NCBI GenBank assembly: GCA_003342895.1
Contig: PTFA01000410.1
Coordinates: forward strand, 217,279-281,278
Origin: Casuarius casuarius
Taxonomy: Eukaryota; Chordata; Aves; Casuariiformes; Casuariidae
Direction: 5' to 3'
Length of the DNA: 64,000 nucleotides
Shown here: positions 1 to 11,539 of the stretch, piece by piece
Layout: every line of letters starts with the position of its first letter
Numbering within the stretch: the stretch's first letter is position 1
The notes under the pieces: model-generated
Database searches by the model: none
What the model was told of the DNA's origin: nothing
The model's input: only the letters and a program-made list of their open reading frames with translations
Position numbers and translations under genes: made by a program

Positions 1-2487
1 TGCGTGGCGGAAACTCTTGCTTTGCTCCTCTTGATCATGCAAATCCAGTGCATAATTTACATCTGTTATGAACTGCGGAGCGCAACAGGGGGATTCAAAA
101 CTACGGAGATTATCTACCATGAAAATAAGTGTGTGTGGATCTCCCAGCTCAAGGCAAGAAAACATCACTGAGATCATCTCTAGGGACAGGGTAGGGGAGT
201 GGGGCAGTTTTTACAAAAGATGTTCAATGATGTTAGTGTATTTGCCAGATGATTTACTGCAGGAGTTCTGCACTTATCACTAAGGATAACACTAGGGAAG
301 GAGAAGACCTTCTTATCACTTTAAAGTGCAAGTGAGTTATTGTTTATATCATTCTGCTAATATGATAATATTTTTCCACCTAATTAAGTGTTTCCTTTTG
401 ATTTACTTTTTCCTTGTGGAGCCAAGGATGGAAAAAAAAATAGTATAATATATGTCAAGAGGCTCCAAGAATGAGAATTTGATTTACTATGTCTGAAAAC
501 AACTTCAAATCAATGCTAATTTTAAGGANATTACATGCTGGAAATTTTAATTTAATACCATACATTATGTTGTTTTTATAGGACAGCATTTTTTATACAA
601 ATTACATCCTGAAAGCATTCCAGTTTTGAAAAAAATACCAATAAAGAGAAATGTAGGATTGCTTAGATGAAAAGGAGAGAGTATCCAAAATGTCAGTGGC
701 ATTGAAATCTCAGTGGGGCACCAAATCTATTTATTTTTTAATATTACAAGGATTTCTTCTCTATGCACAAGACTTTCTGGGTGAAAGGTGAATTTATCTG
801 AAAATCACCAGAGATTTAATGATGTTAGGAAATTGCATGAGACCAACAATTACTCTCAACTACTTGAGGCCAAGCACAAAACATTTCCAAGAGAGCTGGA
901 TTTCCCTTGTCTTAAACTGGGCATAAGGAAAGGCAATAAATCTAATGAAGCTTCATTTCCCTTTTCTTTTTCTCAGTATAAACCTAACAAAAACAAGGGG
1001 AGGGGTTTGAACATAAGTTAGTTTTGATTTTTCTGATGCTGGAGAAAATCGGGGGATTCCAAAGGAATTTGTGCCAAAGGATTTTGTGTGTGCAGTAGCA
1101 GTCTGGAGGCTGGAATAGAAGAGGCTGGAAATTTCCAAAATGCCGCTTTATTTTGCCGCAGTGAGCATGCATATTGCATAGNGTTTGGGCAGAATAGTCC
1201 TTTCTAATCTACGCTAAATCATTACGTGCAACAGAGGAAATATTTCTATTGAGAGGAAAGAAAATCTTTGTAACACAGAAATCTTAAGAGCACATAACGG
1301 AGGTATGTAGAATAAACGGAAAACTCTGGCATACTCTTTTTTTTAACCTTTCCTGCTACAGAAGAATGAGTGCAGAGCCAACACAGTTGAGGAAAACATT
1401 TGTAATTTATAAAAGACAATGGTTATTTCTACAAAAGAAAGAGGATAAACTGCTCAGTTACAGACAATAATGGGGAAGAAACTAAAAGGATCACAAGTTT
1501 ATATGAACCATGTAATTGTAGAGCTACGTTATATAGAGTGAAGGCACGAAGGGGCTGGAAGCTGTCACGTATCATGTTACGTGTCATGGCCGAGTCCATC
1601 NGAGATGAANTCGCTGACTGATCCTTTTTCTGAATTTTTCATTNTGGAGTCTTGGAACTTCATGAAGCTCTAAAAGGTTTCTTACTGATCAGCAGAAAAG
1701 ACATGAGGGCTAGATGAGCCAAAGCATTTATTATGGAAATTCCTTTGCTTTTATGTACCAGGAAACAAACCAGAGCCAAAAAATAATAATTTCTACATTT
1801 GCATGTGAATTTCAGCCATCCCAGCAGAAATCCATCACATGCTGCAACAGCTTTGGGAAATGCAGGGAGCTGCAAGTAGCCAACCAGAGGTAACATCAAA
1901 ATCGCTGGTGAGAATGACATTTGGTAGCAAAGCTTGTAAAAGCTGGCAAAAGAGAGAGAAATGAATACGCAGACCCCAAGTCTGAGCTACTCCCCTGGAT
2001 TCCCTTGGGGAGAAGAACGGGCACGTTCAGCAGGCGGCTGCTCGGGTGCCGGATGGATCCGAGGAGCTGCACCCTGAAAATGCCCCTTTTCCCCATCGCC
2101 CAGAAAGGGAACCCAGGGGACCGGCGAAGACGGAGGGCTCTGCGTGGAGAGCACCCACAGTTAGGGCAGGCGAATCCTGCCCGACCCATTGGAGCCAAGG
2201 TGTCCATCACACCTCCTAGCAAAGCAAATGTCATGCACATCTTGTCCCTGGGATCAGTGAGTCTCTCCTCCATGGACCAACGAGTCTTGTCCTTGTAACT
2301 GCTACCACTCCTGCAAAAATATCAGACGAGTTTTATGTGACTCTAGAGAGCATCACTTATANCTCTCTTAGCCTTGTCTCCTTTTTTTGGCAGGATCTAA
2401 AGCTGGAAAACATGCCACCGAGAGCCTTCAGAGCTAACTCACATTATCAACAGAGAATTCANACCATTTTAATTGCGGGTTAGAGAC
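1..2487. other. Intergenic, no gene recognised
   Basis: Mostly AT-rich sequence with scattered single N bases. Short open frames on both strands (for example 1896-2298) overlap each other and match nothing I recognise. A GC-richer patch lies at about 1975-2280. I see no exon with convincing splice sites, no RNA gene and no recognisable transposon. Confidence 0.5.
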
Positions 2488-2653
2488 TTCACACGCATGT
2501 GCCCCAGGGTGGTGGAGTTAAGTGCATTGCCACACGCTCGGCTCTGTGCGATCTCCTGTTTCCTTCGCACAACCTCCATAAGCTCCTCAGAGAAGCCCCC
2601 CGCNTTCCCAACCCCGCACCCTTCCTGCGCACAGGCCGGGGCCGTCTCCTCAC

Positions 2654-2672
2654 TCCCTGGTTTTCCCCGCAG
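2654..2672 (+). promoter_or_regulatory. Candidate 3' splice site of an OR 5'UTR intron
   Basis: A pyrimidine-rich run ending in CAG sits 15 bases before the olfactory receptor ATG. OR genes usually have non-coding upstream exons and an intron that ends shortly before the start codon, so this fits the family pattern. The upstream exon was not identified. Confidence 0.45.
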
Positions 2673-2687
2673 GTGTTTCCACCAGCC

Positions 2688-3638
2688 ATGGACAGCTGCN
2701 GCAGCAATGCTTCCACTAAACACTTTGTCCTGGTCGGGTTTCCGGCTCTGCAGGACTTCGAGACGCCCCTCTTTGCCCTGNTCTTGTTATTCTACCTGCT
2801 GATCCTGGTTGGCAATGTCATTGTCATCGCTGTGGTTGTGCTTGACCACAAGCTCCACAAACCCATGTACTTTTTCCTGATTAACCTCTCCGTGTTGGAT
2901 GTGCTGTTTACAACCACCACCATTCCCAAGATGCTAGCCATGTTTCTGGCCAACGCCAAAACCATCTCGTTTCACGGCTGTTTTCTGCAGATGTACAGTT
3001 TTCACGGGCTAACAGTAACCGAGGCGCTGCTTCTCGTCGTCATGGCTTACGACCGCTACGAAGCAATCTGCAACCCCCTGCATTACCCAGCCAAAATGAC
3101 AAGGAGAGTGAACGCCCAGTTGGCCACGAGCGCCTGGGTGACAGCACTGCTGATACTCGTACCCGTCACCGTGCAAACCTCTCAGTTGTCCTACGGTGAA
3201 ACGACCACAGTCTATCACTGCTTTTGTGACCACCTGGCAGTGGTGCAAGCGGCGTGCTCAGATTTCAACGCCGACTTCCAAACCTTCTTGGGCTTCTCCA
3301 TCGCCATGACCGTATCGATCGTTCCTCTCTTGCTCGTCACCCTCTCATACGCCTGCATCATCGTCTCCATACGGAAGATCAGCTCCAAAGAAGGACGTGC
3401 GAAAGCGTTTTCGACTTGTACCTCCCACTTGACTGTGGTTGGCACTTACTATTCATCCATTGCCCTGGCATATGTTTCCTACAGAGCAGACATTCCTGTT
3501 GATATCCATGTCATGAGCAATGTTGTCTTCTCTATTTTAACTCCCTTGTTAAATCCAATCATTTACACGTTACGAAATAAGGAAGTGAAATCTGCAGTTA
3601 AAAAGACTATTTTTCTGAGAATTCCTCTGCTTCGGTAA
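2688..3638 (+). CDS. Olfactory receptor, OR2AT4-like
   Basis: This is an intact single-exon class II odorant receptor of 316 aa, a seven-transmembrane G-protein-coupled receptor of olfactory neuron cilia. I chose the ATG at 2688 because it gives the standard OR length and an N-terminal glycosylation site (Asn7-Ala-Ser) before TM1; the frame stays open further upstream. Hallmarks are GN in TM1 (residues 42-43), HKPMYFFLINLS (57-68), MAYDRY (119-124), KAFSTCTSHLTVV before TM6, and PLLNPIIYTLRNKEVK in TM7. The motifs TTTTIPKML, YHCFCDHLAVVQ and VGTYYSS are those of human OR2AT4, a receptor known for the sandalwood odorant Sandalore. Oddities: Glu125 replaces the usual Val after DRY, and N bases hit codons 5 and 32. 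The extracellular-loop cysteines are kept. It is the only OR in the window. The family call is firm; one-to-one orthology with OR2AT4 is inferred from remembered motifs. Confidence 0.93.
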   Translation: MDSCXSNASTKHFVLVGFPALQDFETPLFALXLLFYLLILVGNVIVIAVVVLDHKLHKPMYFFLINLSVLDVLFTTTTIPKMLAMFLANAKTISFHGCFLQMYSFHGLTVTEALLLVVMAYDRYEAICNPLHYPAKMTRRVNAQLATSAWVTALLILVPVTVQTSQLSYGETTTVYHCFCDHLAVVQAACSDFNADFQTFLGFSIAMTVSIVPLLLVTLSYACIIVSIRKISSKEGRAKAFSTCTSHLTVVGTYYSSIALAYVSYRADIPVDIHVMSNVVFSILTPLLNPIIYTLRNKEVKSAVKKTIFLRIPLLR

Positions 3639-3857
3639 AATTTACGGCAGTATAGAAGATTGATGCAAAATTAGTGCTTTGGTTGATTAAGACACCATTG
3701 CCTTTGGAGCCAGGTTGGGGTCCTGTGAACTGTGGTATATCCTATATTAATGTATTTCATCCTGTTTCTATGAAATTTTTCGTGTACTTGCATAAAAANA
3801 TTCATAATTTTCTACTTTGGTTTATATTCTTCTGCNACCAAATCGCTGATGCACTAA

Positions 3858-3863
3858 ATAAAG
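3858..3863 (+). terminator. Poly(A) signal AATAAA, possibly for the OR
   Basis: A canonical AATAAA lies about 220 bases after the OR stop codon; another is at 4213-4218. Either could end the OR mRNA. Position is the only support. Confidence 0.4.
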
Positions 3864-3899
3864 CTGTGGAGGCACTGAACAAAACTCAACAAGAATGAT

Positions 3900-6800
3900 A
3901 GCACATTTCATTATACTTTTCCCTCCACATGGCAACACAGAGGANTCATCATTTTAAAATTTCAGACATGGTAGCAGTTATTTTCCTGAGAAATGAGAGG
4001 GGAACCTGGATTGTTATTTCTGGGTGAGAAAATTCTCTACAATATTACTTTANAGGACTTCAGAANTGTGNNAAAAGTAAAAGAGAAATTTAATATGCAA
4101 CANGTACAGCTTGATGAAATGGTATCTGTGTGCAATANATCAATTTCCTCTTTTATCATGCAGTCTGATTNACAGATTCCTGTATAATGAAGGCTAATGT
4201 GAAGCAACAGTCAATAAAACACAACGAACTTCAAGAGACAGAGATTCTGTCAAGCATCAAAAAGTGTGAATGTTTATCTGGAGCTCACTTAATTCACTTT
4301 TTCCAGAGCAGGCAGGCANTCTGGTATAAATGAGCATCTCTAACCATTTCCAATAGCTCTGGTTTTTCAACATGCTGAAAAATACCTCTCTCCTACGATG
4401 TCTGTCTTCANTGGACCCTTTCAAAGTACATGAAAGGTGTTGGGGTCNGCTGCAACTGAGATTTGGGTGAAGACTTGGGCTGCCTCTCTTCTTACATGAG
4501 CTCACTCTTCATTTTCAATAACTCAGCCCATCTTCCACTCCCCGTCTGCCCCTCACACGAGGCCAGATGCAGACGGTGAAGGAGGAAGGGCCAGGGCAGA
4601 GCCTGGGCAAGCTCCTGTGAAGGATGGAGCTGGAGAAGAGACAGTTTTAACTCAAGATGGCTGATTCAACCCNAAGCATGACCATTGCTTCGAGAACCCA
4701 CATCTATCTGTCACCAAAAACATACACAAAAACTCGAGATTAAGTCAAAGATCTGTACCCCTTCTCAGAGAATTAAGAAAGGGTTAATCTAAAAATTTGA
4801 GTGCTTTTGGAGGATGAAAAGAGCTTATTTTTAAAATGTTTAAAATAGACACCCTAAGGTGCAGAGCGGTTTCTCTATTGTGAGCACGTGTGTGTGAGCA
4901 TGTATAAGAGTTGCCGAAGGCATTGGCATGTCCGCTGCTGGATTCCCAACCTCCTCCTTCCGTGGGGCAGGTGGCAACCACGCTCAGGGACAGCCCCTCG
5001 CTCCAGACGAGAAGGCATTATGGGTTTCAAGCAGGGAACAATAGACACATCACATCACACACACATCACCTCATCAATAATAAAATGAACCCTGGAAAAA
5101 AATAGGAGTAGCTCCTCCTCTCAGAAGGGAGTTTCCTTCCAACAGCCGAGGCTCTTCAGCACGTCGTTATCTGCAGAGATCCCACTGACACGGAAAGGCT
5201 TTTCTCAACATAAAACACAGAAATTCCCCAGAGTGAGACAGGGACGTGCTCTGCAAATTGAGAGTTGATCACCAGTTCCTAAGAAAAGAGGGATCCACAC
5301 ATTTTAAGAAAAAGAGAGGAAATTCTTTGTCTCCAACAGGGATCTTCCAGACCTACTCAGGAGCATAAGTTCAGGCACCTGAAGAGCTTTCATGGGACAA
5401 GGTGGTAGCTAATGAGTTTTAGGGACTTCCAGGATTAGACTGTGTTAGAGAGTGAGCTCCGCGGATCACTGAAAATCAATTTTCCCTTGGTCTTAGATTA
5501 TGTGGGATGTGGCCTTTCTGGGTCTGCTCTTAATTTCCAAGGAAAAATACATTAACTTCCCATTGTGCATGCTCAATGCAGCAGTAAGGTGGAGGCAAGA
5601 GTGGGTCAGGATCCAGGCTCTGCTGTGGGCTGATGATGGGCGACCATCGTTGGGTGGGGGGTCTTGCTCTGCAAAGGCCAGTGGATGAGCACAGATCATG
5701 AGAGCTTGGGCTGCGTGGCTGGAAAAGAAGGGGGACAGGGGACAGGGGCTCGGACTGGGAGAGCGGGTAGATGGGAGGGTCCAGCAGTGCCAGTGCAAGA
5801 AGGTGCTGGCCAAGGTGGGTGCAGGGGTTGTGCCCTGGGTAGTGGAGCTGGGGCCAGGCTGGGGCTGGGGGAGGCTGGACGGAGGAGGAGAATGGTGAGG
5901 CTGAAGGTGATGGGTGAGAGGATGCCACTTGTCAATGTGAAGACACCAAACAGGGGGTTGAAGGTGATGCTTGTGGGACACCTGGTCCCGCGGCAGGGAG
6001 GGCAAAGAAAGGGCAAGAGATTGGAGTGGGTCTCAGGAAGGGAAGAGATCCTGGATTTGGTCCTGGGAAGGGAAAGGATCCTGGAGTGGGTCCTGGGAAG
6101 GGGTTTCTGGGATCATCTCTTCTGACGCTCCACAACACAAACCACCAAATACATCCAAATTTATTTCTGCATCCCCTCCTTCACTTTTACTTGAACTAGA
6201 ATACCTTTTTAAGTTTAAATTACCTCTTATTTAAAAGTGTATAGTGGTAAAGAGCCCTCCATAACCTCCAGTAAAATGTTCTTATTTTTTATTTTCTCAC
6301 TGGTAAAAACCTAAGCCTTATTTCCACTCTGATGTTATTCATTTCCAGTTTCCACTTATCAGATCTTGCTCTATTTTTTGTCTGACACCAGGTCTCCATT
6401 CCTCATGTAAATCCTCATACAAGATGATCAAACTCTTCCTTAATCTTCTTTGATGAGCTAAATGAAATGGGTGGCCAGAGACTCTCACTGGAATGCATCT
6501 TTTCTAAACTTTTAACCATTCTCATGGCTGTTCTCTAAACCCTCTTTATATTGTAACACTCTTCTTGAAGGACGATCATAAAAACTTGATATACTAATCC
6601 TATATTGGTTGTACCAGCATCAAATATAGAGATTATCACTGCCTAATGCTTTAAACATTCCCTTCCTCATACACATAGAACGATGGTTTTAGACCTCTCA
6701 TCAAATCATTTTTCAGAGGAACTGTTTCCTAGGAAAGAGCCCTTGATAGATGAATTTTAGTTACTGTGAAACTGATATATTTTGTTTGCACAGATTTTTC

Positions 6801-9800
6801 CAGGTGCTCCAGAGGATGGGAAACAGGCAGCACCCAGAGCTGCAAGGATCCAGGCATGACGGTGGTGCTTAGCCCAGATCCCATCAGGGCTTGGATGCCT
6901 TTTTCTCCCGAGATCCACAGCTTGGAAATCCCTCCCAAAGGCTTGTCCTTACAGCCTCGGGTCAGGAGAGACACGGAGTCACGGATAATAACTCAGAGCA
7001 CTCATTCACCCTCACAGGATCTGGATGACCCAGACCCAGCTCCCTCCTCTGTCTACCAGCAGCTCATCCCACGTCTCCCATTGCTTTGCAGCACCCCAAC
7101 TGCTGTATTATGTGCTGCTTTGGGCCAAGGCACTAGAAAGTCATTAAAAATTCATTGCAGTTGAGAGGAAGAGTGAGTACAGCCTCATTAGTATGCCTAG
7201 GAGAAAATGGGGAGCGTGGCTCTGCTCCAAGGACTATCTTGCATTGATTAGTCATGAGAAAAATAAATAATTCAGCCTTGGAGAAGGGACCAGCATTCAG
7301 GTTTCCTCCATCACCAGGGGACAGGAGGTCGCCAGCTGCCACAACAACGTGATGGGAGTCACGGGCAATGACACAGAGCCGTGAATCATAGCGGAAAACA
7401 AGCATCACTCCAGCACACACGCCTTCACCTTAGGACATTATTTTAAGATAAAGCTGGTATTTGAACCTCCATCCTCCCTTGCACGTTACATCGTTCCTGG
7501 GACTCAGCCTCAAAAGGTTTGTCACTGAGCATATGGGACTTTCTGGGACCTCCTGAGGAAGGATTTTTTCTGTGTAAAACCTGCTGCTGATGGCTGCTGA
7601 AGAGGGAAGCGATGATTTCGGTGGGCTCTGCCCATTCCTTGCGGTCACCTTAACATCTGCCTTCAAGAGGTGCTTGGAAGGGAAAGATTACAGCAGGCAG
7701 TCGGGATAGAGGGGCTTGCAAGCAGCATTAGGAATAACATTGCAGAAAATAACTACAAAGATAGGATGCTAAAACCTTCTCCGCTTCCCTCATTCATTCT
7801 CCCTAACACCTGGAAATCATTTCCAGTTCATATTATTTATTATCTGCAGCAATAGCATTGTAATAGTATCTAGAGGAATTGTGCTGCTTCCTTTTACAAG
7901 ACATCACGTTCACATAATACATAATTCTGCTCCAAATCTTCATCTAAGTTTAAGATGAAATAAAAAATAAATAAGAATCATGTCTAGCATAAGAATCCTG
8001 CAGACTCTGAGCATCAGTTTTCCAGATATAGCTAAGTATTGCTGCATCATGAGCCTGTTTACGAACGTGAACCCTCAAATCCTTTCCAGCTCAAACACCC
8101 AATTTGTATTTCAGCCTGAACAACATGGTGTAACACTTTGGAGAGCCTGGCTTTGCTTTTCATCCAAATGGCAGTTTCTAACCTAACACTCCCCCATTGC
8201 TCTTAAATTACCCCTGCGCTCTCCACCCATCACTGGGAGGTGGCAGTCCCCCTTCTCCAGCCCTCCACATCCCAGCGGTTCAGATCACTCTGTCGTGAGA
8301 GGTCTTGCAGGAATACCATGACTTTGATTTTTTTTACATGTCAATATGGGAGAAAACCTGAAAATGGAAAGGAAATGGGGTCAAATCAAGCAAAAGATCT
8401 CAACATCAGTATTTTCACCCACATAAAAGTATATGCACCCCAAGCCGCTTATAAGCACTGTTTTTATTTCCAGGTCTCCCCCTCCATCATGAGGGTCCTC
8501 TCCCCTTTGACTTGCCGCTGCTTCTTCATGCCCAAGTTGCCCTTCCCAAGTCGGTCATGAGCCTGCCTATCACGAAGATTATGGATGCAGCGCAGAGGCC
8601 AGTTTATTTCAAATGCCATTATAATAATAACTTAAAAAGAGGAGAATTTGTGTGGTCTGGTTTTATGATCAGAATTCTTCTACATAAAGTTCTTGTAAAA
8701 CCAGACATTCCTCTTCCATGGTACCTAACAGGACACCATTTTGTTTATACTCAGCGTTGAGCTCAACAACTTCAAAATGAACTTGTTTTCTTTTTTTTTT
8801 TTTTTAAACATGGCCTAAAGTGAAAATTTGCTCACCCACCACAGTGCTCCATGGAGGAGGCACCCAGGGGTACCTGCAGATACCTTCTCTCCCCCCATGA
8901 AGGAGCAAAGCTTAGAGGAGTCACTCAAAGGCCAGCAAGGAAGCCTCTGGGTGCTGCAAGCAACACCACATCTCCCCCAGCTTTTCTTTTTCCCCCTCCC
9001 TTTGCATCCATCAGGGCCAAGCTCCCAGCAGAGCTTTATAGCGGATTGGGAAAGAGACACATTCAGGGAGAGGTCATCTTGCTGCTTTTATTCCTCTAAG
9101 CAGGGTGGTCTGCACCTGGAGACGCTTGTGATCACCAGAGCGACCAGGCTGGACATGTCTTTTCTTCTAAATGCAGATCAGGGCTAACACAAGGGCTCTT
9201 GCTGCAGCACCACAGTGAAATATAAGCCTGCGAGGTTATCAGGGCAGTTTATAGATTTCAGGTCCAGTAGAGGTCTGGGATGGAAATGTCAAACCACATG
9301 CAGCAGGAAGCAATACGCAGTTTGATTTTTTTTTTTTTTTATGAAATAAATGTAAAACTGCAGTTTGAGGAATCCATGTACCTGCGTGCAGACCTGCCTG
9401 TGTGTCGCCTAGAGAAGATGTGGGTTTTGCTCATGGAGAGGCAGTGCAGCCCCGGCCACACAGCAGTGACCACCTGGCACCAGCTTTTCTACTGGAACAT
9501 GTGATGGTAGAAGTCTCTGAATGTGGAGCTATGAACTCATCGTTTCCTTGGTGGTTTAACATCATTTTTCCTACAGCAGTGTTGTCCTTGGTGACATTGA
9601 TCGCGGTCTTTCCCTTTGCTTTTTGTCTAGCTTTTTCTACTTTTGTTCGACTGCATTTCTTCACTTCCAGAAAGCTACGTGACATTGGCTGTGTATTTAT
9701 CATGCTGAGAGAGTCTGAAAACAATTGACGGGAAAAAAGCCTTTTTCTGCACATAAAAGAAGAAAAACCTTATGGCACAAACTCCAGGGAGTCTGGGGAG

Positions 9801-11320
9801 CAGCTGGGAAGCCACTTCGAAGTCACGCTTTATTGCAGCTTTCCTATTTAATGGCTTTCTTCAGCATTTCTTCCAAGGAAATCTGCACAGCTGCAAACCA
9901 CCTCAGGAGCAGGTTGTCCTTCAGATCGTGCCAGTGGTCATTAAACCCCAGCTCCCTTCCTCTGTGACAGCTCACTTTGTGATCTGGCATGTCAGAGCGG
10001 TTACGTTTAGTGTGCCCAAATCCATGGGCTTTTGCTTTTAGAAAGGACGGGGGACTAGGAGGGTCCCAGCAAGAACTCTGTTTGGCCTCACACACCTTAA
10101 TATTAGTCTTCAAGGCAAGAATAATTAGTAGCATCTACTAGCATGGATTGGGAAGCAATGGTGTGACTGCAGTCCTGCTCCACCTTGGTGTCCATGCCAG
10201 GGAATTACTGCTCTATATAATTACATGAATCATAATTCACTGAGGTTTTCTAGCTTTGAGAGCAAAATTTAGGCTGTACTTTCTGTCACTTTGTGTGGTT
10301 TTCAGTCCTCAGACTTATTGTGCATAGCAGTAATTTTATCTGGTTACCTCCACAAAGATTTTGGTCTTCCCAAGTTCTGTGTACTTAGTGGAGATCTAGA
10401 AGTAGGGTTTCCTGGTCAAACTTGAATCTGGTAAGCATCCATGGTAATCTGGAAGTATTTAAAACGTCTTGGAGGTTGTTCTTCCTCTATCTGATAGATG
10501 TCTTTGCGCTGATTTGACTTTGTAATCTGCTTTTTAATTAAAATGCAAATTATTCTCTTTGGTTATAGACTAGAGACATTTTCTTTGGTGAAACATATGT
10601 TTTTATCCATAACATCGTTCATGGCTTTAGGGTTAGCTGCCTAACTTATATGAAGGTTATACTAGCTAACACTTAGCAACTCCATTACTAAGGAAGGAGG
10701 ATGAAGACGGACTTAAAGGAACTTCTAGGAAAGACCACTCAAGTCCTTGGCATGAAAACCACTGTCTTTGCTGACTGTGGATCATCCGAACAAGCTGGAA
10801 ACGGCTGTTCTGCCTCTTCTCACAGTGCAGAGGAGCCTCCAAGTTGCATACGATGACCTACTGTTTGGAACGGGAACATGTGGACGTTCATGTCTGAACC
10901 CACTCTTGCCACTTCCCTGCAGCCCCTCCTGCCTCCTTCCCTCCTCCTGGCCCCATCCAGCCCCCGGATCATGCCAGCGCGGTCACCAGGGCACAGCCAG
11001 GCTTGTCCCCTCTGCATTTGTGGAGGATGCTGGAGGAGCGACACGCGAACGGGACCCTCCTGCCTCTCGCTGGCAGTGGCAGCTCCACTCCACAGCTGGA
11101 ACAGCAGAGCATGAGCAGAAATTTTTCTGCATTACTGCCATTTAAAAAAAAAAAAATGTTTCACACGACTCAATAACTGATTAATAGCGATTGTTCACAA
11201 GGGTGGAAACTACAAGGAAGACAGACAGCGGTCGGCCTTGGGTCCCGTGTAGTTTGTCATGCTTTTACAGGATATAGAAATGAGTAAGCAGAGAAGCGAC
11301 ATCTTCCTATGACCCAATTT
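3900..11320. other. Intergenic, no gene recognised
   Basis: About 7.4 kb with only short open frames, many overlapping on both strands. G-rich low-complexity sequence at about 5640-6110 keeps several frames open by composition. Poly-T/A runs occur at about 8792-8807 and 11143-11157. No exon, RNA gene or intact transposon was recognised. Confidence 0.5.
6022..6108 (+). repeat. 30-bp tandem repeat, about 2.9 copies
   Basis: Three successive diverged units begin near 6022, 6052 and 6082, each reading roughly TGGAGTGGGTCCTGGGAAGG followed by GAAAGGATCC. It lies in the wider G-rich stretch 5640-6110. Confidence 0.7.
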
Positions 11321-11329
11321 ATTAAGGAT

Positions 11330-11505
11330 AGCAAAAATGAATTGTGAAGAGCAGCAGAAGGATCCCGTGATACTGAATTACTCTGTAACACTGACACATT
11401 TGAATGTCAGCATAGACGAACGCAGAGTAATGCACATGAGGAAAGACAACCCAATCACACGCAATAATGAGCTCCAAATTAGATATTATCAGTCTGGAAA
11501 TGGCA
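11330..11505 (+). mobile_element. Old CR1-type LINE fragment (plus orientation)
   Basis: The segment around AGTAATGCACATGAGGAAAG followed by an imperfect ACCCAATCACACGCAATAATG resembles the 3' part of an ancient sauropsid CR1 LINE, where a GTAATGCACAT-like block is followed by tandem C/A-rich words. It is short, diverged and non-coding. Confidence 0.55.
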
Positions 11506-11539
11506 TGAAGACAACCATGGTAGTTCTCTAAAACATCAA

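Noticed and set aside
1896..2298. Overlapping 125-codon frames on opposite strands
   Set aside because: No recognisable protein family, no splice context, and mutual overlap suggests chance.
5493..6138. Several frames of 60-170 codons on both strands
   Set aside because: G-rich low complexity with a 30-base tandem repeat; Pro/Gly-rich translations without signature.
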